DNA of 64,000 bases from Streptomyces sp. BK208 (lineage in GTDB: Bacteria > Actinomycetota > Actinomycetes > Streptomycetales > Streptomycetaceae): positions 248,001-312,000 of the forward strand of contig NZ_SOAV01000010.1 of NCBI RefSeq assembly GCF_004364245.1, in the 5' to 3' direction. The first letter of the stretch is position 1. The number at the start of each line of letters is the position of its first letter. The notes beneath the pieces were generated by a model. The model searched no databases. It was not told where the DNA came from and saw nothing but the letters and a program-made list of their open reading frames with translations. The position numbers and the translations under genes were made by a program. Below are positions 8,492 through 16,240 of the stretch, one piece after another.

Positions 8492-9727
8492 TCAGGCGGC
8501 CGACGCCGCCGTCCTGCGCTCCCGTTCCTTCCGCCGTGCCGTCAGGGCCACTCCGGCCACCACGGCCAGCGCGGACACGATCCCCGCCAGGAGCACAGCC
8601 TCGTCGCCGAGGAAGGTGCAGCCGATCACCAGGAGCGCGGCCGTCGGCAGCACGAGCTGCTCGGCGACGCCGACCTTGAAGTGCCGGGCGTGCAGCGCCC
8701 ACACGGTGAGCAGGAACACCGCCGTCGGCACGGTCACCGCCGCGGACGCCGCGAGCGTCGAGAGGTGCGCCTTGCCCACGGCCTGCTCCACCGCCACCTC
8801 CAGACCCGCCCCGATCGCCGCCGCCGAGGCGAACACCAGGTAGTGGCCGTAACCCCACAGGAAGGCCTGCCTGCTGGAGCGCAGATAGCTGTGGACGGGG
8901 ACGACGAAGTAGATCCACCAGGCCGCGAAGACGATCAGCAGTCCGCCCGCGGCGATCGGCAGCACCTCGCCCAGCGCGTCGTTCTCCTCGATGCCGGACT
9001 TCACCGCGACCGTGGCCGCGGCGATGCTCTCGCCGAGCACGATGATCGTGAGCAGCCCGTACCGCTCGGCGATGTGGTGCGGATGCCAGGACGACGGGTG
9101 CCCGCCCTCGGCGAACGCCGGCACGCACAGCTCCAGCACCACCATCACCAGGAACAACCACCCCCGGCCGCCCTCCGGCACGATCAGCAGCCCCAGCCAG
9201 CCCAGCTGGCAGATCAGCACCCCGGCGGAGTACTTCCGGGCCATGGTGCTCTCCGGCGGCGCCGCGGACCGGGCCGCCCTGAGCCACTGAGCCGCCATGG
9301 CGATCCGCATGATCACGTAGCCGATGACGACGGCCGTCCAGTCGTGGTCCTCGAAGGCCCGGGAGACCCCGGCCGCCAGGACCAGCACCCCGGCGATCTG
9401 GACCAGCGTGACGACCCGGTAGAGGACGTCGTCGTTGTCGTACGCCGAGGCGAACCAGGTGAAGTTCATCCACGCCCACCAGATGGCGAAGAAGACCATC
9501 GCGTAGTTCAGGACGCCTTCGCCGGTATGCCCCTCGGCGACGGCGTGCACCAGTTGCACACCGGCCTGGGCGATGGCGACGACGAAACACAGGTCGAAGA
9601 AGAGCTCCAGCGGTGTGGCGACGCGGTGCGGCTCGTGCCGGTGCCGGGCCTTCAGCCGGCGCACCGGAGGGTGGCCGTCCGACGGAGGTCCTGAGGGTGC
9701 GCTCGTGGAGGGAGGATGGGACGTCAT
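8492..9727 (-). CDS. Low temperature requirement protein A (LtrA)-like membrane protein
   Basis: A 411-residue integral membrane protein with about ten hydrophobic helices. The N-terminal cytosolic part is rich in Ser/Pro/His, followed by the family signature HRVATPLELFFDLCFVVAI. Another conserved piece is HPHHIAERYGLLTIIVLGES. LtrA was named after a Listeria cold-growth mutant; its biochemical role is unknown. The ATG at 9727 is preferred over an upstream in-frame start because the family begins near this point. Confidence 0.88.
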   Translation of the reverse strand: MTSHPPSTSAPSGPPSDGHPPVRRLKARHRHEPHRVATPLELFFDLCFVVAIAQAGVQLVHAVAEGHTGEGVLNYAMVFFAIWWAWMNFTWFASAYDNDDVLYRVVTLVQIAGVLVLAAGVSRAFEDHDWTAVVIGYVIMRIAMAAQWLRAARSAAPPESTMARKYSAGVLICQLGWLGLLIVPEGGRGWLFLVMVVLELCVPAFAEGGHPSSWHPHHIAERYGLLTIIVLGESIAAATVAVKSGIEENDALGEVLPIAAGGLLIVFAAWWIYFVVPVHSYLRSSRQAFLWGYGHYLVFASAAAIGAGLEVAVEQAVGKAHLSTLAASAAVTVPTAVFLLTVWALHARHFKVGVAEQLVLPTAALLVIGCTFLGDEAVLLAGIVSALAVVAGVALTARRKERERRTAASAA

Positions 9728-9888
9728 GGCTCCCAGCACAGCAGAGACGACGCGAATGTGCTTGCGGGCTGCCCTCACCCACCGGACGAACAGGTTGGAA
9801 AGGGCGGATTTCCCAGGCCGGTCGGGCGGGCGGGGCCCCCGGTCCGTGGACCGGGCCTCGTCCAGGGTGCGAGCCGTACCCTGGAGTC

Positions 9889-10065
9889 ATGAGTACCGCC
9901 CCCGAACCCGAGCCCCGCGCGCCCCGGCCGGCGCTGGTCTTCGACGACCCGCTGGACCAGCAGACCTCGGACGACACCGACCGCGGCTGGGGCGAGCGGC
10001 CCGAGGGCGACAGCGCGGCCGACCTCAAGCGCTTCCTCGACGAGAAGCCGCCCCACCACCTCTGA
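9889..10065 (+). CDS. Small acidic hypothetical protein
   Basis: A 58-residue frame starting at ATG 9889, overlapped by a GGAG at 9883-9886 that sits very close to the start. The product is polar and acidic, Pro-rich at the N-terminus, ending in DLKRFLDEKPPHHL. It sits alone between divergent ltrA and convergent mscL (16 bases away). I do not recognise a family, but codon third positions are strongly GC-biased as in real Streptomyces genes. Function unknown. Confidence 0.6.
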   Translation: MSTAPEPEPRAPRPALVFDDPLDQQTSDDTDRGWGERPEGDSAADLKRFLDEKPPHHL

Positions 10066-10081
10066 GCGGCCGCCGCGAGCC

Positions 10082-10552
10082 CTACGAGCGGTCGTGCCCC
10101 GAACCTCGCTGGGCGACCAGCGCGTCGCGGATCTCCTTGAGCACCTCCAGCTCGGAGACCTCGATGACCTCCTGGGTGCTCTCCTTCGCCTTGCGCCGGG
10201 CCTCCTGCCGGGCCAGGTACTTCGACATGGGCAGCACCATCAGGAAGTAGACGACGGCCGCGGTGATCAGGAACGTGAGCGTCGCACCCAGCACGTGGCC
10301 CCACTGGATGCGCACGCCCGTCGCGCTGTCGCCCGTCCCGGTGCACGGGGCCTTCAGGCAGGAGCTGTAGGCGTCGAGGCTCTGCGTGCCGAACGCTCCG
10401 ACCAGTGGGTTGATGACCCCCTCCACCACCGAGTTGACGATCTTGGTGAAGGCGGCGCCGATGACGACCGCTACCGCCAGGTCGATGACGTTCCCGCGCA
10501 TCAGGAAGGCCTTGAAGCCCTGCCAGACGCTCGGCTCGTTCTTCTCGCTCAC
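10082..10552 (-). CDS. mscL: Large-conductance mechanosensitive channel
   Basis: A 156-residue MscL. It has the conserved N-terminal amphipathic helix and TM1 (GFKAFLMRGNVIDLAVAVVIG, with the pore helix AVVIGAAFTKIVNS), a periplasmic loop containing two Cys residues, TM2 near ATLTFLITAAVVYFLMV, and a charged C-terminal bundle ending near EVLKEIRDALVAQR. It opens under membrane tension to release solutes on osmotic downshift. GTG at 10552 is preceded by AGGAGAG. The neighbourhood mscL / SAF protein / 5-FCL resembles the mycobacterial Rv0985c region. Confidence 0.96.
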   Translation of the reverse strand: MSEKNEPSVWQGFKAFLMRGNVIDLAVAVVIGAAFTKIVNSVVEGVINPLVGAFGTQSLDAYSSCLKAPCTGTGDSATGVRIQWGHVLGATLTFLITAAVVYFLMVLPMSKYLARQEARRKAKESTQEVIEVSELEVLKEIRDALVAQRGSGHDRS

Positions 10553-10663
10553 GGGTGGAGCTCTCCTCGCTTGAACAGGTGTAGGTACCAAACGCTCCGC
10601 AACCTACGACAGCGTTGCGCCGTCCTGTCCAATCCGAGCCCTCGAACGAGCGACGCGACGGGC

Positions 10664-11272
10664 TCAGCACAAGGTCACCGCCAACCGCGCCGTGGTAGCG
10701 GCGCCGACCAGCCGGTGAGCGGTGGCACGCGGCACCGACACGACGACCAGCGCGCCGCCCGCCGCCGAGTCCTCCACGGACTCCGGCACCCTCGTCACCC
10801 GCACCCCGCGCGCGAGCACCGAGGCGCCGCCCGCACCGCCGTCCCCGGTGGCGACCACGTCGACGCGGTCGCCCGGCCTGAGCAGCCGCACCGTGGCCGC
10901 GTCGGCGATGCGCACCGGCGCCGCCACCAGCCGGGTGGCGCGCCGCTCGCCCACCGGCTCGGCCACCGGATGCCCGTGCGCCCGCTGGGTCTGCTGCCCG
11001 TCGGCCCCCGGACGCGGGCCCGCCGCCACCAGCGCCGCGGCCGTGACGGCCAGCCCTACGGCGAGGGCACGCCGCCGGTGACGCACGAGCCGGTACAGCC
11101 CATGGCGCCCGCCGCGCACCCGCACCGGGGCGAAGTGCGGCACCTCGCAGGTGGCCGGCGCGTCGGTGCCGGGTGGAAGCGGACCGGGGAACGGCTCGGC
11201 GCCGGGCGTCACGGCGCCGGACGTGACGGGGGAGGGCCGGGCGGACGGAGAGGGCAGGGCGGGAGGGAACAC
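10664..11272 (-). CDS. SAF-domain membrane protein (RcpC/CpaB-like)
   Basis: About 202 residues if GTG 11272 is the start; no Met is present and several GTG codons cluster at 11272-11284, so the start is uncertain. A Pro-rich N-terminus is followed by a basic patch (RLVRHRRR), one membrane helix (ALAVGLAVTAAALVAAG) and an extracellular SAF domain with the typical RLLRPGDRVDVVAT segment. CpaB/RcpC proteins act in Flp pilus assembly, but no tad/flp pilus genes are visible here. The gene lies downstream of the MTA phosphorylase on the same strand. Confidence 0.7.
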   Translation of the reverse strand: MFPPALPSPSARPSPVTSGAVTPGAEPFPGPLPPGTDAPATCEVPHFAPVRVRGGRHGLYRLVRHRRRALAVGLAVTAAALVAAGPRPGADGQQTQRAHGHPVAEPVGERRATRLVAAPVRIADAATVRLLRPGDRVDVVATGDGGAGGASVLARGVRVTRVPESVEDSAAGGALVVVSVPRATAHRLVGAATTARLAVTLC

Positions 11273-11460
11273 GGTGACCACCACCTGTGACGAGGGACCG
11301 GCTTGCGCTCCCACGATGAGGCTTTCCGCCGGGTCCCGCCGAGGCCCGTGGACCCCCGGCCGGTTGTGGACAACTCCCTCACCGGAACGAGGCGTTCCGC
11401 GCCGCCGCCGCCGCCACCGCCTCCACCACCACCCTCGCCGACGGCCCCAGGCGCGCGCCG

Positions 11461-12384
11461 CTACGGCAGCGCGATCCCCGGATCCATCCCGCCCAGCGCC
11501 GCCCCGCACGGACAGTCCCGCTCCCCGGTGCCGGGCAGTGCGGCCACCGCGTCGAACAGCACGCCCCGCAGCCGGTCCACGTTCGCCGCGAACACCCGTA
11601 GCACCTCCTCGTGCGAGACGCCCTCGCCGCTCTCCGCACCGGCGTCGAGGTCGGTCACGAGGGTCAGCGAGGTGTAGCAGAGCTCCAGTTCACGGGCGAG
11701 CGCCGCCTCCGGGTGGCCGGTCATGCCCACCACCGACCAGCCCTGCGCCCGGTGCCACCGCGACTCCGCGCGGGTCCCGAAGCGGGGCCCCTCGACCACG
11801 ACCAGGGTGCCGCCGTCCACCGGTTCCCAGTCCCGCCCCCGGGCCGCCTTCAGCGCGGCGGCCCGCCCCGTCGGGCAGTACGGGTCGGCCAGCGACACGT
11901 GCACCACGTTGGGCATCGTGCCGTCGGGGGTCGGCAACCCGTCGAAGTAGGTCGACGGGCGGGACTTCGTACGGTCGACGAACTGGTCCGGCACCAGCAG
12001 CGTGCCCGGCCCGTACTCGGGGCGCAGGCCGCCGACCGCGCACGGGCCGAAGACCTGGCGGGCGCCCACCGAACGCAGCGCCCACAGGTTGGCGCGGTAG
12101 TTGATCCGGTGCGGCGGCAGATGGTGGCCGCGACCGTGCCGGGGGAGGAAGGCGACGCGCCGGCCGGCGACCTCACCGAGGAAGAGGGAGTCGCTGGGCG
12201 GCCCGTAGGGGGTGTCCACCCGGACCTCGGTGACGTCGTCGAGGAACGAGTAGAACCCGGAGCCGCCGATCACGCCGATCTCGGCCCGCGCGTCCCCGGC
12301 CGCGCTCTCCGCGCACTCCGCGCGCGCGTACGCCGCCCCCGCGTCCTGGTCAGGCCCGTTCCCGGTCTTCACCTTGTTCGCCAT
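11461..12384 (-). CDS. mtnP: S-methyl-5'-thioadenosine phosphorylase
   Basis: A 307-residue purine-nucleoside phosphorylase-like enzyme that splits methylthioadenosine (by-product of polyamine and related pathways) into adenine and methylthioribose-1-phosphate for methionine salvage. The motif AEIGVIGGSGFYSF starts the core at about residue 34. RHGRGHHLPPHRINYRANLW supplies phosphate-binding residues, and VVGMTGHPEAALARELELCY is the conserved substrate-site region. The first about 33 residues are a polar extension not found in most homologues. No other methionine-salvage gene is adjacent. Confidence 0.92.
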   Translation of the reverse strand: MANKVKTGNGPDQDAGAAYARAECAESAAGDARAEIGVIGGSGFYSFLDDVTEVRVDTPYGPPSDSLFLGEVAGRRVAFLPRHGRGHHLPPHRINYRANLWALRSVGARQVFGPCAVGGLRPEYGPGTLLVPDQFVDRTKSRPSTYFDGLPTPDGTMPNVVHVSLADPYCPTGRAAALKAARGRDWEPVDGGTLVVVEGPRFGTRAESRWHRAQGWSVVGMTGHPEAALARELELCYTSLTLVTDLDAGAESGEGVSHEEVLRVFAANVDRLRGVLFDAVAALPGTGERDCPCGAALGGMDPGIALP

Positions 12385-12485
12385 GCCCGCACCCTAACCG
12401 CCCCCGGCAACGCCGAGGACCCCGTCGTCGGACGACGACAGGGTCCCGTAAGAACTGGTCCTCGCGGCGGTGGGCCGGGGTGGAC

Positions 12486-12815
12486 CTACGCGGCGGTGGT
12501 GCCGGCGGAGGAGCTGCTCGAACCCGACGACGAGCCGGAGCCCGAAGAGGACGAGGACGAACCCGAGTCCGACGACGAAGAGGCCGAGGACGCCGTGCTC
12601 TTGGCGGACGACGACGCGGGCGAGCTGCTCGACGAGCTGCCGCGGCTGTCGTTGCGATAGAAGCCGGAGCCCTTGAAGACGATGCCGACCGCCGAGAACA
12701 CCTTCTTCAGGCGACCCTGGCAGTTCGGGCACTCGGTGAGGGCGTCGTCGGTGAACTTCTGCACCGCCTCGAGGCCCTCGCCGCACTCGGTGCACTGGTA
12801 CTGGTACGTCGGCAC
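12486..12815 (-). CDS. FmdB-family zinc-ribbon protein with long Ser-rich tail
   Basis: A 109-residue protein. The first about 45 residues form the FmdB zinc ribbon (PTYQYQCTECGEGLEAVQKF, then CPNCQGRLKKVFS), with two CxxC pairs expected to bind zinc. After FKGSGFYRND the rest is almost pure Ser with Gly, Ala and Asp and is probably disordered. The GTG start at 12815 follows AGGAGG. Immediately upstream is a CIRCE element (12826-12852), pointing to HrcA control and heat induction. The molecular role of FmdB proteins is not settled. Confidence 0.92.
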   Translation of the reverse strand: MPTYQYQCTECGEGLEAVQKFTDDALTECPNCQGRLKKVFSAVGIVFKGSGFYRNDSRGSSSSSSPASSSAKSTASSASSSSDSGSSSSSSGSGSSSGSSSSSAGTTAA

Positions 12816-12825
12816 TGTCTTCCTC

Positions 12826-12864
12826 CTGGCACTCTCACTCGATGAGTGCTAACGACGGTCTATA
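12826..12864 (-). promoter_or_regulatory. CIRCE element (HrcA operator) with promoter, for the fmdB gene
   Basis: On the plus strand CTGGCACTC (12826-12834), nine bases, then GAGTGCTAA (12844-12852). Read on the minus strand this is TTAGCACTC-N9-GAGTGCCAG, two mismatches from the CIRCE consensus, with exact spacing. A TATAGA -10 candidate sits just upstream (12864-12859, minus). Transcription would therefore start at the edge of CIRCE, and the ribosome-binding site follows it directly. This is the arrangement seen for HrcA-repressed groES/groEL genes. Confidence 0.8.
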
Positions 12865-12882
12865 GTGACCTATTCCTCGGGA

Positions 12883-14148
12883 TCAGTCCACTGTGGCGGG
12901 CGCGCGGTGACCGACACCACGTGCGACCGTCCGGCCCTGGGGCCGGGTCGCCAGCCGCGAGCGCAGCGTCACCAGGACCGCCAGGGCGAGGACCGTGCCG
13001 CCCATCGGCACCAGGAACCCGGCGCCCTCCCGGAAGCGGTCCTCCAGCTGTCCGGCGACCGTCACGGCCGCCGCCTGGCCCAGCGCCACCGCGCCGGTCA
13101 GCCAGGTGAAGGCCTCGGTGCGGGCGCCCGCCGGGACCAGGCCCTCGACCAGGGTGTAGCCGGTGACGATGGCGGGCGCGACGCACATGCCGACGAGCAG
13201 GCCGAGGCCGGCCAGCACGAGCACCGAGTGCGCGGCCCACAGCCCGGACGCGGTCAGCGCGAGGGCGGTGTAACCGACCAGGAGGCGCCGCTGCGGGGCC
13301 ACCTTCCAGGCGATGGCGCCGCAGGCCAGGCCGGAGATCATGTTGCCCGCCGCGAAGACGCCGTACAGGACGCCGTTGAGACCGGGCTCGCCGATCGACT
13401 CGGTGAACGCCGCCAGCGACACCTGCATGCCGCCGAAGACGGAGCCGATGCCCAGGAAGGCGACGATCAGGACCCGGACGCCGGGGACCCGCAGCGCGGA
13501 CACGTGCTCCACGCGCGTGTGCTCCTCGCCGGCGCCGCCGACCTTCGGCTGGGTGCTCTTCTGCGCGGCGAACAGCAGTCCGCCCACCAGGGTGAGCGCC
13601 GCTTCCGTGACCAGACCGGCGGCGGGGTCGACGGCCGTGCACAGAGCGGTCGCCAGCAGGGGGCCGAGGACGAAGGTCAGCTCGTCGGTGACGGACTCGA
13701 AGGCAGCCGCGGTGCTCAGCAGCGGGGAGTCCTTGAGCCGCACGCCCCAGCGGGCCCGGACCATGGGACCGACCTGCGGCACCGAGGCACCGGTGGGCAC
13801 CGCCGCGAGGAACAGCGCCCACAGGGGAGCGTCCGCGAGCGCGAGGACGGTCAGGGTCAGCCCGGACGCCGCGTGCACGAGGACGCCGGGCAGCAGGACG
13901 GTGCGCTGCCCGTGGCGGTCGGCGAGCCGGCCGCTGTAGGGGGCGAACAGGGCCATGGAGACGCCGGTGACGGCCGCGGCGGCGCCGGCGACCCCGTAGG
14001 AGCCGGTGGTGTGCTGCACCAGCAGCACGATGGAGAGCGTGAGCATGGCGAACGGCTGGCGTGCCGCGAAGCCGGGGAGCAGGAACGTCCAGACGCCGCG
14101 GGTGCGCAGCAGCTGCCCGTATCCCGGACGGGTGACCGTGGATGCCAC
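12883..14148 (-). CDS. MFS transporter (12 helices)
   Basis: A 421-residue major facilitator protein with about twelve hydrophobic helices. A conserved APYSGRLADRHGQRTVLLPG loop between helices 2 and 3 matches MFS motif A, and the second half has a weaker equivalent (SGLACGAIAWKVAPQRRLL). By family a proton-driven exporter or a sugar/drug permease; the substrate is unknown. The start is GTG at 14148. It is transcribed toward fmdB, whose own promoter lies beyond the MFS stop. Confidence 0.88.
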   Translation of the reverse strand: MASTVTRPGYGQLLRTRGVWTFLLPGFAARQPFAMLTLSIVLLVQHTTGSYGVAGAAAAVTGVSMALFAPYSGRLADRHGQRTVLLPGVLVHAASGLTLTVLALADAPLWALFLAAVPTGASVPQVGPMVRARWGVRLKDSPLLSTAAAFESVTDELTFVLGPLLATALCTAVDPAAGLVTEAALTLVGGLLFAAQKSTQPKVGGAGEEHTRVEHVSALRVPGVRVLIVAFLGIGSVFGGMQVSLAAFTESIGEPGLNGVLYGVFAAGNMISGLACGAIAWKVAPQRRLLVGYTALALTASGLWAAHSVLVLAGLGLLVGMCVAPAIVTGYTLVEGLVPAGARTEAFTWLTGAVALGQAAAVTVAGQLEDRFREGAGFLVPMGGTVLALAVLVTLRSRLATRPQGRTVARGVGHRAPATVD

Positions 14149-14354
14149 GGCCCGTGCCTTTCTGCCGCCTGGTAGCGCCGTCCCGCTTCGTGGTCGTCGT
14201 GCGGGAGCGCCGAGAGCTGTCCACTTGCGCGGACTGCGGTAGATGCCGGAGCCCGCGTGGACGAGGGGGCGATCCGACCGCCATACGGTCGCGCCAGCTC
14301 TGCTTCAGACAGAGGTGGTTCGATCAGGTGCGGCCTTCATCGTACAGGGGGTGG

Positions 14355-14387
14355 GAGGGGTGCGACCTGTGAAAGGGAGCACCCCTC
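14355..14387 (-). terminator. Hairpin between the K+/H+ antiporter and the MFS gene
   Basis: GAGGGGTGC (14355-14363) and GCACCCCTC (14379-14387) form a perfect 9-bp stem with a 15-base loop, 7 bases beyond the antiporter stop on the minus strand. Probable terminator; an operator for the downstream MFS gene is the alternative. Confidence 0.55.
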
Positions 14388-14393
14388 ATCCGC

Positions 14394-15911
14394 TCACCTG
14401 CGATTGCCCCGGGCGCCCTCGGTGCCTCCGGTGCCCAGCCAGCCGGCCAGCTTGCCGCCGTGGCCGACCGCCCGCAGCCGCTCCTCGGCGGCGTCCCGGA
14501 CGGGGTCGGTGGCGACCACCAGCAGCTCGTCCCCGCGCCGCAGCCCCGTGGTCGGCAGCGGCACGAAGGACGTCCCGTCCCGGACGACGAGGGTGACGGC
14601 GGCCCCGGTGGGCAGCCGCAGCTCGTTGACCTCGACGCCGTGCATCCTGGAACCCTCGGGGATCGTCACCGACAGCAGGTGCCCGCGCAGCCGCTCCAGG
14701 GGGGCCGACTCGATGCCCAGGTCGGCAGCCTCGTCCCCGGTGCCCAGCCGCAGCTTGCGGGCCAGCCACGGCAGCGTCGGACCCTGGACCAGGGTGTAGA
14801 CGACGACCAGCACGAAGACGATGTTGAAGATGCGGTGGCTGCCGGCGACGCCCTCCACCATGGGGATCGTCGCCAGGATGATGGGCACCGCGCCGCGCAG
14901 CCCGGCCCACGACATCAGGGCCTGCTCCTGCCACGGCACCCGGAAGGGCGCCAGGCACAGCACGACGCTCAGCGGACGCGCAACCATGGTGAGCACCAGG
15001 CCGATGACCAGGGCGGGCAGGATGTCGTCGCCCAGTTCGTGCGGGGTGACCAGCAGGCCGAGCAGCACGAACATGCCGATCTGGGCGAGCCAGCCGAGCC
15101 CGTCCGCGAACCCCCGGGTGGCGGGCCAGTGCGGCAGCCGCGCGTTGCCCATGACCATCGAGGCGAGGTAGACGGCGAGGAAGCCGCTGCCGTGGGCGAT
15201 CGCGCCGGCCGCGTAGGCGGCGATGGCGATCGACAGGACGGCGATGGGATAGAGGCCGGAGGCGGGCAGCGCCACGCGCTTGAGACCCCAGGACCCCAGC
15301 CAGCCCACCGCGAGGCCGATGGCCGCGCCGATGGCCAGTTCCAGGGCGATCTCCCCGATCAGCACGTACCAGTGCTCGATGGGGCCGGCCGTGGAGAAGG
15401 CGACCACGAGGATGACCACCGGGGCGTCGTTGAAGCCGGACTCGGCCTCCAGCGTGCCCGTTATCCGCTTCGGCAGCGGGATCCTGCGCAGCACGGAGAA
15501 GACGGCCGCGGCGTCCGTGGAGGAGACCACGGCCCCGATGATGAGCGCCTGCCGCCACTCCAGCCCCGTCAGGTAGTGCGCGCCCGTCGCGGTCACGCCG
15601 ACGCTCACCGCGACTCCGGCCAGGGCCAGTGCGGAGGCGGCCGGCAGGGCCGGTTTCGCCTCCTTCCACTTCGTGCCGAGTCCGCCCTCGGCCAGGATCA
15701 CGACCAGGGCCCCGTAACCGATGACCTGGACGAGTTCGGCGTCGTCGAACCTGATGTCGCCGATGCCGTCCTGGCCCATGGCGACGCCGATGGCCAGGTA
15801 GACGAGCAGGCTGGGGAGCCCGCTGCGCGAGGAGATCCGGACCGCCGCCACGGCGATGAGCAGGACGAGCGAGCAGACGAGCAGGAGCTGGTTGAGGTGG
15901 TGGACAGTCAG
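14394..15911 (-). CDS. Potassium/proton antiporter, CPA1/NhaP2-type with RCK_C domain
   Basis: About 505 residues. Twelve or so helices (about 5-385) form a Na+/H+-exchanger fold with the ion-site signatures AEGGLGTKW, GAVVSSTDAAAVFSVLR and LEAESGFNDAPVVILV (conserved Asp/Asn-Asp pairs). A cytosolic TrkA-C domain near the end (MHGVEVNELRLPTGAAVTLV) would sense nucleotide or ions. The best start is CTG at 15911 (LTVHHLNQ), because GGAAGGGAA lies just upstream; GTG at 15947 is an alternative without a ribosome-binding site. It probably extrudes K+ and sets turgor and pH. Confidence 0.85.
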   Translation of the reverse strand: MTVHHLNQLLLVCSLVLLIAVAAVRISSRSGLPSLLVYLAIGVAMGQDGIGDIRFDDAELVQVIGYGALVVILAEGGLGTKWKEAKPALPAASALALAGVAVSVGVTATGAHYLTGLEWRQALIIGAVVSSTDAAAVFSVLRRIPLPKRITGTLEAESGFNDAPVVILVVAFSTAGPIEHWYVLIGEIALELAIGAAIGLAVGWLGSWGLKRVALPASGLYPIAVLSIAIAAYAAGAIAHGSGFLAVYLASMVMGNARLPHWPATRGFADGLGWLAQIGMFVLLGLLVTPHELGDDILPALVIGLVLTMVARPLSVVLCLAPFRVPWQEQALMSWAGLRGAVPIILATIPMVEGVAGSHRIFNIVFVLVVVYTLVQGPTLPWLARKLRLGTGDEAADLGIESAPLERLRGHLLSVTIPEGSRMHGVEVNELRLPTGAAVTLVVRDGTSFVPLPTTGLRRGDELLVVATDPVRDAAEERLRAVGHGGKLAGWLGTGGTEGARGNRR

Positions 15912-16240
15912 CGGCCGTTCCCTTCCCTGGCGCACAGCACGGATCACGGTGGCGGCGAGCACGCCCGCTCGACGCGCTGGGCGTGCACCGGCGCACCCCC
16001 ATGGCACACGAATCCGTCATGCTCTGCGGGCAACTACTTCGTTACCTTACCTAACTCTTGACGTTTTCTTGACGCTCGGCTTGGCAAGATCGAACGCTCG
16101 TACGTCCCGGTACCCGACTCCGCGTCAAGGCGGCACTGGGTCTGCGCCTACAGTTGCTCCAGCGCTCGGCGCTCAGCGCTCAGCCTCCGTACGAAGCACA
16201 GCCCGCCCCTGCCGCTCGTGTTAGGACAGCAAGGACAGCG
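15912..16240. promoter_or_regulatory. Divergent upstream region between the antiporter and acylase genes
   Basis: This 329-base gap has no convincing gene. It contains an AT-richer core (16025-16085) with two TTGACG hexamers, candidate -35 boxes for the acylase gene, and a TTACCTTACCTAAC stretch that resembles half of an iron box. Short repeats of AGCGCTC lie near 16160-16185. A clean -10 is not evident. Confidence 0.4.

Noticed and set aside
16035..16056. DmdR iron box before the acylase gene
   Set aside because: Only about half of the 19-bp consensus matches (TTAGGTAAGG on the minus strand); the other half does not.
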